Positions 1 to 11,391 are shown, counted from the stretch's first letter. The stretch is 64,000 nucleotides of DNA from Asterochloris sp. CNOR1 (GCA_963969365.1 OZ017749.1:2046001-2110000); one strand, 5' to 3'. The notes: generated by a model from the sequence alone, not told the origin. Translations and numbers: made by a program.

Positions 1-454
1 GGACAATCACTGGAAGACATGAGCCCCTCCTCCCCTGGAATTTGGCAACTTTGGTGCACTCACCTACCCATATAACAGGTCACATCCTCTGCTCACCTCA
101 ATGTCCTTGAAGCTGATGCGTGATGGCTGTGACACAGCTGCTGACGCCTGAGCACTCAGCTTGGCCTGGTCCGCCTCCTCCTGGTTTCTCTGCAGGACAG
201 TGAGAGCTGTGGGCCTGCTGGAGCCAAGGCCCTCTGTGAGCGGAATGCCAGCTTCCACAACACACCTTCTGTGCCTTTGCTGCAGCCAGTGCCTCCTCCT
301 ATTCCTGCTTCGTGATGCAGTTGCTGTCTGGGTCTTTTTTAGCGTCTGTCAGGAGGTCCCACCCCTTGCAATTAATTTTGCGCAGCTTCATGTGCGCTAC
401 GAAGTGTCCCCGCAGGTCACTGAAGTGGTGGCAGGCAGGGCAGCGGAATGGCAT
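1..454 (-). CDS. Small C2H2-like zinc-finger protein, N-terminal part (truncated by window edge)
   Basis: The ATG at 454 sits in a strong initiation context (CCACCATGCC). It opens a short exon with a CPAC...H...H...C pattern (two cysteines two residues apart, then histidines at spacings 8 and 3), suggesting a zinc finger. A second convincing exon lies between about 200 and 97 and is rich in Gln, Glu, Ala and Lys (it contains QRNQEEADQAKLS). It ends at a consensus donor GTGAGC at 96-91, so the gene continues beyond position 1. The junction between the two parts is unresolved: straight reading of exon 1 meets an in-frame TAG at about 298, followed immediately by a coding-looking stretch (EEALAAAKAQK). 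I do not recognise the family. A pseudogene is possible. Confidence 0.45.
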
Positions 455-1150
455 GGTGGCCAGTGAAACCGGGGTGCCGGTCAGGAGGGAAGCTCATTGA
501 CTTTCCTTTTGCATACTTCAAATCAATCATCACTCAGCAAGTCTAGGTGGGGCATAAGCACCATGAGTGAGCTCTGCCGCGAAGCAGCCCTTTAAGTTTC
601 ACGCCTTGTCGCAGGGTGTTACATGGCTTACTTTAGGTCGAAGTCACTCAGGGAGGCCATGTTAGCTATCCTGGAAAGTGAGATCTGCGCTCTACCTGCT
701 AGGCTTGCCTGCATCGGCAGAGCCGAAGACAACGGCTGCTTTCAGGGAGAGCAGCCAGCAAAGTGTCTTTGTTGGGCTGCAGGGGTTAATCTGCAGGGTG
801 TGCTGGTCCAGGACGCTTTCACGACTAGTGTATGCTCTAACGCCTGAGCATCTGTTGGTGTTGTGATCTGCAGAGCTGAGGCAGAGGAGCTGCCTGTTGG
901 GCCAGGCAGCCTTTGGAGGCATGCTCCAGGCCCGGGAGGGGGGGGGGTGTCAGGGCTGCAGAGCTTTGTATATTGTACAGCAGCAAGCAGCACTCCTCGC
1001 AGGCAGTGTTGTTCAGGGCACCGCAATAAGGAGTCAGCACTGCCTTTCCTGAAGCTGCGCCATCCTTTCCAATGCATGGGAGGCTTTGACTCACACTTCC
1101 TGCTGAAGCTTAACTACTGCAAACCTTCATGAGGAGAACTGCAAACTGCT
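455..1150. other. Intergenic stretch, no gene recognised
   Basis: No exon with convincing coding character and flanking splice sites was seen on either strand. It contains a run of ten G at about 940-950. It should hold the promoter of the minus-strand zinc-finger gene starting at 454 and the 3' end of the F-box gene. A possible last F-box exon lies at roughly 1160-1245 on the minus strand. Confidence 0.4.
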
Positions 1151-1330
1151 TGGTGCTAAAGTCTCTCATGTAAACTATCATGTCTGAGTGTGAGGGGGCC
1201 ATCCAATCCGGCAAAGCGGGGCAAGAAAAGGGAGGCGGCCCTGATGCCAACGGCAATGTGATGCACGCACACAGGTCTGTAGCTGTAACAAAACATGCCC
1301 AACATTCACAGCAGCAGAGCTGGCAAAGGG

Positions 1331-2701
1331 TCACTGTGGCAGCTGGCCACTCCAGTGGGCAGCCGGGCAGCATGTCGGGGAGCAGATGACGACAAAGGTG
1401 GCAGGCAGGAGGCGCTGCAGCTCGTGACAGCAGCAGTGGCAGGCCTTGTCAAAGCTGTCTGCATCGTAGTCATTTTCTGGGCCCGGCAACACCCCGACGT
1501 CCAGCACGCTGAGCTGCCTTAGCTGCTGCAGGGGCGGGCCCTTTGGAAACAAGTTTGCCAGAGTGGGCTCCAGTGGCTGGGGTATTTGTTGCTGCTCTGC
1601 TGCCAACTCAAGCTCCTTCAGGCTCTCTGGGAGGGACAGCACAATTTCCTCCACCCTTTGGAAGCCGCACACCATCGACAATGACTGAAGGTTGCTGCAG
1701 GCCAGGGTGAAGGACTCAGTACTTGCGCTTCAGAAGGTAGCTACACCCACGGAAGCAGGCGAGAAACCAGCAGCTGCACAAGAGCCCGCACAATACACAG
1801 GCACCAGACCCGCACCCACTTGCAGTTTGACGGTCAGTGGGCAGCTTGTCGTTGTATGCCGTCACAAAAACCATTTCGCACCGTGCAGAGCTCATAGCCA
1901 GAAGCAAGGCGTTGGAGCCTGCCGGCAGGTTGGGTTGTGCGGCAGAGCGCAACCTGGCAACATCTTGCTGCACTGCATGCCTGGCCTGTGGCAATCTGCA
2001 ATGGCAGCACCTGACCTGAAAAATGGCAGCCACTCTGTTGCAGGGCGCACTTGCGCCTTGGCGCTGAAGATGTAGGGCATCTCCAGTATCTGGAGGGCCT
2101 CTGGGTGCTTCAGCAGGCCCAGGACGCCGGTGTGCTGCTGGCCGCTGCGTGAGCGAAGTTGGTACGCGTGCATCGGTTTGTAGCGGCTGCTGGTCCCGCA
2201 GAAGAGGCACATGACTTCGTCGCATGGCTGATCTGCAGTGGAACAGGGGCGGCTGGTCACAAAAACCCTTGACATGCTAGTGCTAGTGCTCAGGCACTGC
2301 CAGAGAGCCACCACCAGAAGACCAGCTGACCTCCAGGCAAGTTGTTGTGCACAGATCAGATGGTGAGGCTCACTTCTTTCAAGTCGGAGGTAGCTCACAG
2401 GCACAGTGAGACTGCCTGCCAGGCCAGCTTCCAACAGCCGCTGAAGCTCCTCCAGGCTGTGGATGGTGTGCTTGGCATTGATGCAGGTAGGCAGGCACCG
2501 GGCAAAGGCGCGGCACACAAGGACAAGCTGGCGCCACTCCTTCGGGGTGGCCGCATGTGTGCCAGCAGGGTCCATCTTGGACAGAACGTGGCACAGCAAG
2601 TCATCTGGCAGATCTGTCAGCTGCATGCCCCTCGCTGCTGGGTGGCAGCCCATGCCTGCAGAGTTGCCACAGCAGCTTGAGCCCTGTGCTATGCAGGGCA
2701 T
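1331..2701 (-). CDS. F-box / leucine-rich-repeat protein
   Basis: A predicted substrate-recognition subunit of an SCF ubiquitin ligase. The ATG is at 2701, with a second in-frame ATG 25 codons later. Exon 1 (2701-2374) carries an F-box: MQLTDLPDDLLCHVLSKM, then a WRQLVLVCRAFA segment. Exon 2 (2232-2051) joins in phase and holds a Cys pair (CLFC) and an LKHPEALQILEMP stretch. Exon 3 (1967 to about 1810) and exon 4 (about 1690-1395) contain leucine-rich segments (VLSLPESLKELELAAEQQ, LQQLRQLSVLDVGVLPG) typical of plant F-box/LRR proteins. The exon 3 donor is uncertain because phase requires a GTCTGG site. The 3' end is not fixed; one more small exon near 1245-1160 ending in TAG is possible. The target cannot be inferred. 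Confidence 0.7.
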
Positions 2702-3322
2702 GTGGCATTGGGGTCTTCGAGTGCATTGTCAGGCAGTGCAGGCGGCTGTTGCATCTTATGTGCGGGTCAATCCTGGAAAGGTTGAGCTCTTCACCTGGCC
2801 CTCAAAGTGATAGACAATGACTGTCTGTGTGTCAATCTGATGGCTTGCTGACGCGTGCTCAGCTGGACATGAGCATTCTTTGAAAGTATCTTTCAGAGGT
2901 AGCAGCCAGGACAAGCCAACAGCTACATGTGCTGATCAGAGTCAATAAAGCTCTGACGTGCAGCAGCTTTCCAGTGAGAAACTATGTTAGGTCATCCATT
3001 CAGATTCAGAGTCCCGTTCATGTTTGCTGTTCTCAGTCAGAGTCTTTTGCAATTCGCAGCAGCGAGCCGACAGCAGAATACGAAGCAATTGTTCTGATCA
3101 TGATCGATGTGTGACTTGCTCATTTGATCAAGCAATGTTGGCTCTTACAATGTGGCAGCACAACAGACTGCGCATGCATCCTTGTCACAACACGGGGGCC
3201 AGCCCGTCATGCGCAAGAGCCACTGTCAACCACTGGACCCCCCCATCTGAGCCTGCTGAGGTCCGTTCTGTTGTGCAACATGTCCAGCCTTGCACGGGCT
3301 GTCCAGTGCACATACCGTGCAG
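2702..3322. other. Region between F-box and SirB1-like genes; first exon(s) of the latter probably here
   Basis: The F-box gene starts at 2701 on the minus strand and the next gene runs on the plus strand, so the promoters diverge from here. The first recognised exon of the plus-strand gene (3323) begins after an acceptor, so at least one 5' exon with the start codon and any transit peptide should lie in this interval. I could not choose it: ATGs near 3133 and 3279 are candidates. Confidence 0.35.
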
Positions 3323-5473
3323 GTCCAGCAACTCGCCCGGAAGCTCCTGTGTGAGCATGTGCGGCCTGACAAGCCAGACCAGCAGATCAGCCTGAGCAAA
3401 GCATGTATGCTAATTGCTCTCGAGGAAGAGGCAGCAGCACAGGCTGAGGCCATCAGGAGGGGCAGGCAGGCACTCAACCCCTGGCTCGATGTGAGCTGCC
3501 GGACCTCTGGCGTGTCCTGCCATCACAGGCTCTGCGCTGCTCTGTCACAGCCTCAACTTGGCTGCTGCTGCAGGCACTTGCTGCTTCCAGCCCACAGCAC
3601 GCCGCCCGAGCAGCTCGAGAGATCTCTTTCAAGGTGGTCAACGCGTGAGTGGCTCCAGCGTGCAGCACCTGTGCTGCACTCAGGTGCCAGCCCTTGCTGA
3701 CTGACACTGCTCACTGTCAGACGTAACTCTGCAGACTCAGCCCATGTCTGTGTACCTTGAGCACTGGCACTGCTGCAGAGATCTGGGCACAGCTGCCACA
3801 TGGAGCCTCAGGAGGCTGGATGCTTTGGCAGGGGAGATCCGCACAGCGCTGGACCTGAATGGAACAGTCAATTCTGGCAGCGGCCAGGCCGGCGAGCCAA
3901 GCAGAAAGCAGACGTGGCAGGCAGGGCCCCAGCCTGGCAGCACAGACCAGGAGGCCCCACAGAGCGAGGAGCAGAATGGACCCATATTGAGTGGCCCTGA
4001 TGCAAACAACACCAACATCCGTCAGAATGCTGAACTGTTGGAAGGGCAGCCAGCCAATCAGGCTCACTCTCAGTCTCATGATGCCGCGGCACCGCCCTTG
4101 AACTGCACAGTGCCGGGCATGGACAAGGCCTCACATGAGGTCCCCCCCAGGTTGTCTGCCCCCCTACGACCCTTCAACATACGCAGCCTGGAGGCAGTGA
4201 ACAGGGTCCTGTATGAGCAGCACGGCTTCAAGCGCACAGACCGGCATGGGCAGCCATCGTAAGTTTGTGCCTCACTTCAGCCCCAGGCTATGGGTTAAAG
4301 TCACCCTTGCTCAGCCTGCAGCCTGACATTCAGCTTGTGCATCAGCACTGCCTGTGCCCATGATGCCCACCAGGCTCAGTGCTCTCCGCATGCAGGGCAT
4401 CCTACTTCAGCAAGGTGCTGGAGAATGGCACGGGATCGGCAGCAGCCCTGGCCATCCTGTACATGGAAGTCTGCCAGCGCCTGGCTCTCCCCATGGTGCG
4501 CATCAAGGAGCCCTCTGCCAGCATGCCCTTGCTGCTCAATTGATAACGGTAATGGAACCACACCCTGTGCTTGCAGTCGTCAGGAAGCTATCAAGAGGAC
4601 CAATCACCTGCCCACTGCATGCAGTTACCTTGATTTGCCTGCTGCAGGCCTGCAGGGTGCTGGAGGATGGGCACCAGTTTGTTCTGTGGCCAGCCGGTCA
4701 GCAGGACAGACTCACTGTGGGTGGCCAGCAGTGTGTGATTGACCCCTATGGCAAGGGCTGCCTGCACACAGCAGCTGAGGTGAGCGCCACTGATGCTCTG
4801 CTACCGACTACAGCATGCCTGGGCTCTGTGTGTGCATCAAAGACTAGATCAACATCTGGACCGCACCAAAGGTGCAGCACAGACCAGATCAACCTCTGAA
4901 GCATGTCCTGTGTGCAAGTGCAGATCACAGAGCTCTTTGAGCTGGGGAGCGATGTTTCGCAGCTGCTGCAGCCTGCGTCTGCCCGTGACATCTTGGCAGC
5001 GCTGCTGAGCTCGCTGCGAGATGCCCACTGGGCTGCAGCCTTGGGTAAGCAAGGCTTTACATGTAGGGTGCCTCAGCTTGTGTGGCAACTATCAATTGTC
5101 CTGAGCAGAAGGGCACACCTGTATCACTCAACCACACCGTCCTGCTGTTGCAGGCTGCGCAGCGGAGCCAGCGCTGATGACACCAATCAGCCTGGCCACA
5201 GCCCTCGGCAATGGGGTGACTCCCAAGCCTGGGTACAGCATGATGCGTGCTGTGGCAGCTGCCGAGAGGAGGGCGTTCATGCAGCCCGAATTGGAAGACG
5301 TTCAGCTGGAGTACGGCCTCTTGCTGTACTTTGCCGGTTGCTTTGACGAGGCTTGGCTGCAACTTGAAGCTGTTGCAGAACAGCAAAGCAGAGATGGTGA
5401 GATTGCAGAGCTTGCTGATCTGAAGGTGCTTCTGCAGAAGTGTCAGCTCATGCTTGATTTGCGACAGTGGTGA
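3323..5473 (+). CDS. SirB1/transglutaminase-like domain protein with TPR-type tail (5' exon unresolved)
   Basis: Seven in-phase exons: 3323-3490, 3574-3644, 3779-4258, 4396-4495, 4648-4779, 4924-5044 and 5154-5473 (TGA). The start of the first is an acceptor, so an upstream exon is missing from the model. The order matches the SirB1 N-terminal/transglutaminase-like family of bacteria and plastids. A helical repeat (SLSKACMLIALEEE, LRRLDALAGEIRTAL) comes first, then NIRSLEAVNRVLYEQHGF, then the core (YFSKVLENGTGSAAALAIL, RLALPM). Next is a long segment including VLEDGHQFVLWP and VIDPYGKG, and finally a C-terminal TPR-like tail (LEYGLLLYFAGCFDEAWLQL). The catalytic Cys of true transglutaminases is not evident. 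A low-complexity Gln/Pro/Asn insert lies in exon 3. Plant relatives are plastid proteins of unclear function. Confidence 0.75.
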
Positions 5474-5543
5474 GAAACTTGTCTTGTTCTAGGCTTCATC
5501 TCAGACAGGAAAGGCAAAGGGTTCACTCATGACAAGAACGGCG

Positions 5544-8500
5544 TCAGGGCACATCTGCCAGTGCCTTCAGCCCCTCCTCCAGGCAAAATGCCCAGTGCAT
5601 ATGATGTGTACCACCTAGCAAGATAGATGACAGGTTGTCAGACATCAAGATTCTGTTCAAGGCTTATTGCAAGGAGGCACACCTTGGCAGTAGACTACAT
5701 ATGGAGGCCTGATGGGCCCGTCTGCGGTCAGCTCAGACGTGCTGCCATCTATGAAGGTACCATCTGCAAAGATGACCTCGTCGGCATAGCCTGGAGTGAC
5801 TCCTGCACCAGCACAGCAAATGTCCTGGAGCTCCCTGGCAATGTAAGCACATGCCGCTCATACATAGACTGCAGGCGGCCTGCTTCATCGCAGATGCCTT
5901 GCTGCCCCCTGGAGGAGGCAAGCAGTGCAAGGCTGTCAGGCTGGCCCAGCAGGACTCTACCTGGCCATGCATGGTAGCAAACTGCTGCACAGCAAGCCAC
6001 CATCACCAGCCTGCTCACCAGGGTCTTGCCGCACTTTGGGACCCACAGGGCAGCAGCGCGGCACAGCCAAGCAGCATTGCTTCCTCAGCAGTCTGCTCAC
6101 CCGGCTCTGGCCGCACGTAGGACCCAACAGGGCAGCACTGCTGGACGGCACGGCAGAAGGCAACCATACGCTGCTGGCTGCCCATCTCGACAGCAGTGAT
6201 GAAGCTGTGGGTGGGCGGCATGCCTGCGGCGGGCAGGCACTTGAGGCCTGCCCGTGACAGCACCTCCGCCACAAGGCGGCCACCTTTCAGAGCTTCACCT
6301 ACCATCTGGGGGGCCAGAAATAGTCCTGCAGCAGCCAAGGGACAGGTCGCTGGATGTGTGAGCATGTGCAGGTGTAACGCAGCGAGCGACTGTGCAGGGC
6401 ATGACAGTGCTTGAGAGCTTATCTGTCCTGACGGGCAGCACAGATGCGGTTGCTTAAAAGCTGTGAAACTCTGCTGGAAGCTCTGGCGTGCCTGAGGCGG
6501 CCTGCTTTGCTACCGGGTAGCACTGGCAGACCTGATGTCGGGCAGCCCCACGATCTCACAAAGCCCTGTTGTTTTCCCAGCTGGCCCAATTGGGCCTAAA
6601 GCTGCTGCAATGGCCGTACAGCTAAAGACCCCCCAGCCCCAGCATCCCCAGTTGGCCCCACTGGGCCTCCCTGCATCCTCGTCTGCAGTTGACAAAAAGC
6701 CACCGCCCGGCTACCTTTCCACAATCTGCTGGTTGGATGGCACGTGCCAGTCTCGTGCAACCTGAGCTGGCCCCACTGGGCCTTCCTTACCCTGTGTCAT
6801 CAAGCGCAAAGCCTCTCCGCTAACTGCCCCTGCATCAAGGCCCACCCCGGGTGCGGTCAGCCGTGCCTGAACTGCTGCCACCAGGTCTGCTCTCCCAGCC
6901 ACGTAGCCGCCGCTGGGGGCAATTGTGCCTCCAGGATTCTTGATGAGGGAGCCCATGCACAGGTCAGCGCCCACCTGCACAACAGGGTCACACCTGGTGG
7001 GGACTTGACAGGGGACTTGAATGCCTGGCACCATAAGAGAGATGCACATCTACATCGTGGAGGAGCTGCCAGCATGCCTAAAAGCACAGCCATGCGCCAG
7101 TCAGCATCACAGTACTTCTCTGGCTGAGGGTCTGAAGCATTGAAATGAACACAGTGCTACGCTTGAAGTTTCGAGCTGAATCACAGGCATCTCCATGAGC
7201 CACCATGCAGGGATCATGGCAAGAAGAGGGGTTGGTCACGCTGGCAGACGCACTGCACAGGGCTCTCTCTCCGCTGTGAACTCGCCATAGCAGTTGTCCA
7301 CAGTCACAATGCATGCAGGGTTCTGGGCTTTGACAGCCTGCACCGCTGCATCGATTTCGTCAAGGTCCAGCGTGGGGCGCAGAGCATAGCCACAGGAACG
7401 CTGAATGTGGGCAACCTTGGTGCCTGCACACGCAACATCCAGCTTGGTAAGAAGTTTTCTGCCTTGGCAGGAGCCCTGACTTAGCCATGGAAATTTGGGA
7501 CTGTGCAAGAGCCAGGCCTGTCAGGGGCTGATCATGGCGCACTACAGCAGCTGGCTTGCTGCCAGACTTGCACGCACCCCTTGGGTGAAGGGTGTCAGAA
7601 ATTGTGCAATAGTTGCTGTGTGGTGGGGTTTGAAGACATGCTATTACAAAGCCTCACGTGTATATCGGCCATCCGTGTGCTATGCTCACCAATAGGAACC
7701 TTTTGTGCAGGGGCTGCTGAACAAGTTCCAGCCAGCTGGGGCTTGAAGGCACATGCCCAGGGTCTCATGCGCACTTGCCAGCTGCCTGACACCTCAGCGC
7801 CAACAGGCAGCAGTCACAATCGGGGGTTGAACACCATTGTCGATGGCAGCATGAATCTGGCATGTCCCTAAGGGCTTTGCATGACCCCCAACATCAAAGC
7901 AAGACCATGCCAGTGCTGACTTGGAGTGATGGCCTGGTGAAGGGCTGGCCAGTCCAGCAGGCCAGCCTCTGTGAGGGGGAGGTCCCGGTAGTGCATGCCC
8001 CATTCTCGCAGACTGCCATGCCCTGGCATTCCCCTAGCTCCAAACACCTCTTCCAGTGTGTCGTATGGCCTGCAGTGCATCCACCTGGTTTAGTGGCCAC
8101 CTTGTGTGAACAGCCAATGTGCCATGAGAGCAGGTAGGCTCAACAGGCTGCTGTGAAGAGCAGCAGATGGGGTCCCTTCAAAGAAATAATTTGCAGTCCA
8201 GCAGCATCTGCCAGACTGACAGGCAGAGACTGCCTGTGTCGTAGGCCTGCCACCTGGCCTGGCACAGACACAGATTGGTGAAGGGGGAAGAGTTGTGTCA
8301 GCAACACAGCACCAGGAAGCCATGTCAGGAGCTAGCTGCACAGGGCGCCTACCCACTTGCCCGCCACAGACACAACCTCATCTCCTGGCCTCAGCACAGC
8401 ATACAGGGCTGCCGCTATGGCATGAGTGCCAGAAACAAACTGGATGCGGGCGAGGGCAGCCTCTGCGCCCATAGTTGCGGCGTATATCTGTTGCAGGCAC

Positions 8501-9218
8501 AAGGCTGGCGAAAGTCAGTGCCGTCAGTTTCCCATGAAGACAGTGTGCTTTCAGGGCGCCGACTATGCACTTGGGCGCCAACAATGCAGTGTGGCACGGG
8601 AGCAGTGAGCCCGCGCGCTGCAATGCAGCAGATCGCAGTGCAGGTAGGGAGTCACCTCATCCAGTGCTTCTCGTCCCAGGTCTCCATGGCCATAGCCTGT
8701 TGATCCTGTATTGGCAGGCAGCGAGGCCTTGTGACTAGCAGTTGACAGCTTTACAGCAGAGATGCTGATGCACAGCTGAATCTCAGTGGCTGTGGGCAGA
8801 CCTGAGCATTAGATGTAAAACATAGAGCTGGGCCTCAGGCATTGCGCACTGGACTGACCTGCAAAGTGATGGGGACCAAGCCGCTGCTGGCGCATGGCTG
8901 CCTGCACCCTGCGCAGGTTGAGCCCTACCAGATGGTCAATCTCAGCAAAGATGGGTTGAAGGTCTGCAAGCGCCTGAGATACCTGTACATAGCCGAGGCA
9001 GATCTATGATTTGCTCTGAACCTCAGCTGGCCATCAGAACTGGAAACGCACCAATTGCACTTCATTGGCAATAACCGGAACCGGCTCAGCCTGATAAAGG
9101 TCAGCGCCTGGGGCCTGCATTGGCGGCGTGAAAGGTGTCTGGGCCCAGCGAGACCTGTTGGCAGACCTACGCTCCCCCTTGGCAATGCAAAGCTGCCGGG
9201 CAGGTGCGTGACTGCCAT
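5544..9218 (-). CDS. Methionine gamma-lyase / aluminium-resistance family PLP enzyme
   Basis: A PLP-dependent Cys/Met-metabolism enzyme of the YnbB/aluminium-resistance family, close to plant and bacterial methionine gamma-lyase-like proteins. Exons that join in phase: 8705-8656, 8487-8357, 8069-7921, 7423-7254, 6974-6791, 6325-6101, 5802 to about 5683, and 5614-5544 (TGA). An upstream exon near 8975-8859 (DLQPIFAEIDHLVGLNLRRV) precedes them. Diagnostic segments: GYGHGDLGREALDE, VSGTHAIAAALYAVLRPGDE, KPYDTLEEVFGARGMPGHGS, RSCGYALRPTLDLDEID, VDNCYGEF, and GSLIKNPGGTIAPSGGYVAG, whose Lys (codon 6941-6939) should bind PLP. The final exon ends GTHHMHWAFCLEEGL. The ATG at 9218 opens an Arg/Ser/Leu-rich leader that could target a plastid or mitochondrion, but the join of that leader to the next exon is not resolved. 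Confidence 0.88.
6012..6145. repeat. Tandem duplication of an exon end with its donor in the lyase gene
   Basis: On the minus strand the exon end (TGCTGCCCTGTTGGGTCC through the donor GTGAGCAG at 6100) reappears about 88 bp downstream in the intron (CTGCTGCCCTGTGGGTCCC through GTGAGCAGG at about 6012). Both donors are intact. Confidence 0.75.
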
Positions 9219-9295
9219 GGCAGCGGATCGGCATGCGGCTGCAACGTTGACCAAGGGTTTGCAAGATGACCTACAGCTACTGATCTGCCTGCATC
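9219..9295. promoter_or_regulatory. Compact bidirectional promoter between lyase and mS26-like genes
   Basis: The lyase start (9218, minus) and the first mS26-like ATG (9296, plus) are only 77 bp apart, so both 5' untranslated regions and core promoters must overlap here. I see no TATA box. If the mS26-like protein starts at the downstream ATG (9332), the gap is 113 bp. Confidence 0.5.
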
Positions 9296-10686
9296 ATGCA
9301 CAGGATGCAGCACAACACGCCGAGATGTAGCATGGCCCTCAGGATGTGGCAGTCTGCAGCCTGCCAGCAGCCCTTGCAATCCCTGCTGGCACAGTGGCAG
9401 CAGCCCATCACCACCAGCTGCCTGCTGCAAGCTGATGCTGCACCACAGGCAGCCAACACATCTGAGCAGGCAGAGAGCCCTATTGAGGCCACCCGCACCT
9501 CCACCAATGCTTCCCAGGCAGAGCACAATTGTGCCATGCACCAGCTGCGCCAGGAGTGGAAGCTGCGCTTCCAGAGGCGGGCGGAGAGCATGCGCCAGCA
9601 GCAGACTGCCCAGCAGGCCAAGCAAGAGCATGAGCAGGCCAGGTCGCGTGAGCGCAAGGCTGTCCGCCGCAGCCTGAAGCAGCAGATTGCGGCAGAACAG
9701 CAGCGCCTGCACAGCGAGCGCTTGGTGGGTCTGGTGGCTTGGTGGAGGCATGCGAAGCGGGGCATTGCGGCAGGGCAGCAACGTCAGGGCATTGACTGCA
9801 AATGGGGGGTGCTTAGTATTCAGACTGCCTGTTGTTGGGGACTTGCAAGCCGCGTGGTCTTTCATGAAGCCCTCAGATTGCTGAGGAGCAGCAGAGCCTG
9901 CACGCCACTGGAGCATTGCCTGAGGCAGCCATTACTGCAGAGGCCTCTGCTGCCAGCTTGCTGCGACACACTGCTGGACTTGCTGCCCTGCAGGCAGCAG
10001 AGACTGCTGCAGCTGCTGAGTGGAGGCAGGCTCAGGACACTGTGTATGCAGCCCTGCAGTATCAGAGGTGAGTTGTGGCGCCTTCAACAGTGAGGCAAGC
10101 TGGTACTCTGTCAGGAATGCACCTGGGTGGCCCTGCAACTGCACTGTGTGCACCTTGTTCTCTGAAATCGGCTTGGCCCATTGCCTCCAGCGGTCTGACA
10201 TCCAGCTGATGTCAGGTGGACTCCTTATCTGTTTTCCTCTTGCCCAACCATGGGCTGCTCACACAGATTGGAACGCGCCTGACATCACCTCATAGGAGAA
10301 TAGCTGCTGGAGCCCTGTGCAAGCTGCCAAATATCACTGTTCACTGCAGGCGAGCCCAGCTGCTGGAAGAATCGCGGCATTGGATAACTCGGGAAGCACT
10401 GGATGCCCGCATAGAGGAGGCCCTGGACGGCCCCCTGAAGCTGTGGAGTGAGGTCAATACGTTGGACGACAGCATCCTTGCGCCTCCAGACAGTCCGCAG
10501 GCTGTGGCCGACTCAGGCCACCAACAGCAGAGGCAGCGCCAACAGGAGGAAGAGGGTGATTTGGACGAGGGCCTCATGGTCAACATCATAAACGACACTG
10601 TGGGCCTGCCATACTACAAGCTCAAGGGTGCCAACCTGAAACAGGCACAAATGCTGAAGGAGCTAGGGGCTGCTGAGTTGACATAA
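9296..10686 (+). CDS. mS26-like mitochondrial small-subunit ribosomal protein
   Basis: Three exons, 9296-9724, 9877-10067 and 10350-10686 (TAA), join in phase to give 318 residues from the first ATG. The N-terminus (MALRMWQSAACQQPL at the second or third ATG) looks like a mitochondrial presequence. The centre is a very long charged helix: LRQEWKLRFQRRAESM, then RSRERKAVRRSLKQQI, then Ala/Glu/Gln-rich exon 2. Exon 3 holds QLLEESRHWITREALDARI followed by EEALDGPLKLW. This resembles the conserved end of animal mS26 (a helix followed by an ITRENLEARVEAALD-type motif), which is the basis of the call. The tail GLPYYKLKGANLKQAQ is an algal extension. Another coiled-coil organellar protein remains possible. 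Confidence 0.6.
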
Positions 10687-10805
10687 CGGCAGCAGCTGAA
10701 GAAGGCCAATCAGTAATTGTTCAGTGGCAAAGACAATTGTCTCTGGGCATGCCTCCAGCTTGTGCCTGAGCACGCAACTGAACTGCATGCCTTGGCCACA
10801 GGAGA

Positions 10806-11391
10806 TCACTTCACTATGGGCAGACCCTTGCCCTCCCAACCCTGGTAGCCCTCGCTGAAATGAGCCAGATTCTTAAAGTCAGGGGAGAGCAGGTTGATTG
10901 CCTTTTCTGCCCGCTTCCCCATCTTGCATGCCACAAAGATGGGGGCATCCTTGTCTGGGAACTGCTGTGCCACCTGCTCTGTGAAGCCAGAGTTGGCCAC
11001 TAGGCCTGCATGAGCGGCAGCAGGTCCTGACACCATGATTCCACAGGCAAAACTGTAACTTGTAACATGAGCTGCAAAAGTCACCATCAGGGGAGGCATT
11101 CAGCACCGGCACATTGATAGCGCCCGGGGCATGGCCCGCCTCAAATTCTCCTGTGGTCCTGCAGTACAACAGACACTCCTGCACACCATCTTCTCCTGGC
11201 AGGCATACAGTCATTGTCTTGCAGTGGCAGCCTCACCGCACATCAAGATACTTCCAGCCATTCTGCATGCGCTTCTGTGCCTCCTCTGCTGATATGATCT
11301 CAATTTGGCCAGCCATCACACGCAAGCCGCCCACGCTAGCAAAGGTGCGGAGCTGCACCCTGCAGGATGTCTGGATCATCACATCAAGCAT
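10806..11391 (-). CDS. Single-domain rhodanese (thiosulfate sulfurtransferase, plant STR16-type)
   Basis: Three exons, 11391-11237, 11158-11085 and 11026-10806 (TGA), join perfectly in phase to give 149 residues. The ATG at 11391 is the first in frame after a stop codon. The leader has Arg, Ser and Thr but few acids, consistent with plastid or mitochondrial import. Domain landmarks in order: EIISAEEAQKRMQNGWKYLDVR (split here for length: EIISAEEAQKRM then NGWKYLDVR), TTGEFEAGHAPGAINVPV, then FVACKMGKRAEKA, whose Cys (codon 10928-10926) is the catalytic residue that carries the persulfide, and finally SEGYQGWEGKGLPIV. The active-site loop CKMGKR matches small plant sulfurtransferases. It lies head-to-head with the ACT-domain gene. 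Confidence 0.9.

Noticed and set aside
1-454. Reassignment of TAG to an amino acid
   Set aside because: Recognised exons elsewhere in the window contain no in-frame TAG, and normal TAA and TGA stops are used. A single TAG in one uncertain gene does not support a variant code.
161-466. Plus-strand open frame of 101 codons at the left edge
   Set aside because: It mirrors the minus-strand zinc-finger exons, which have a strong start context and a consensus donor. The plus frame has no recognisable content.
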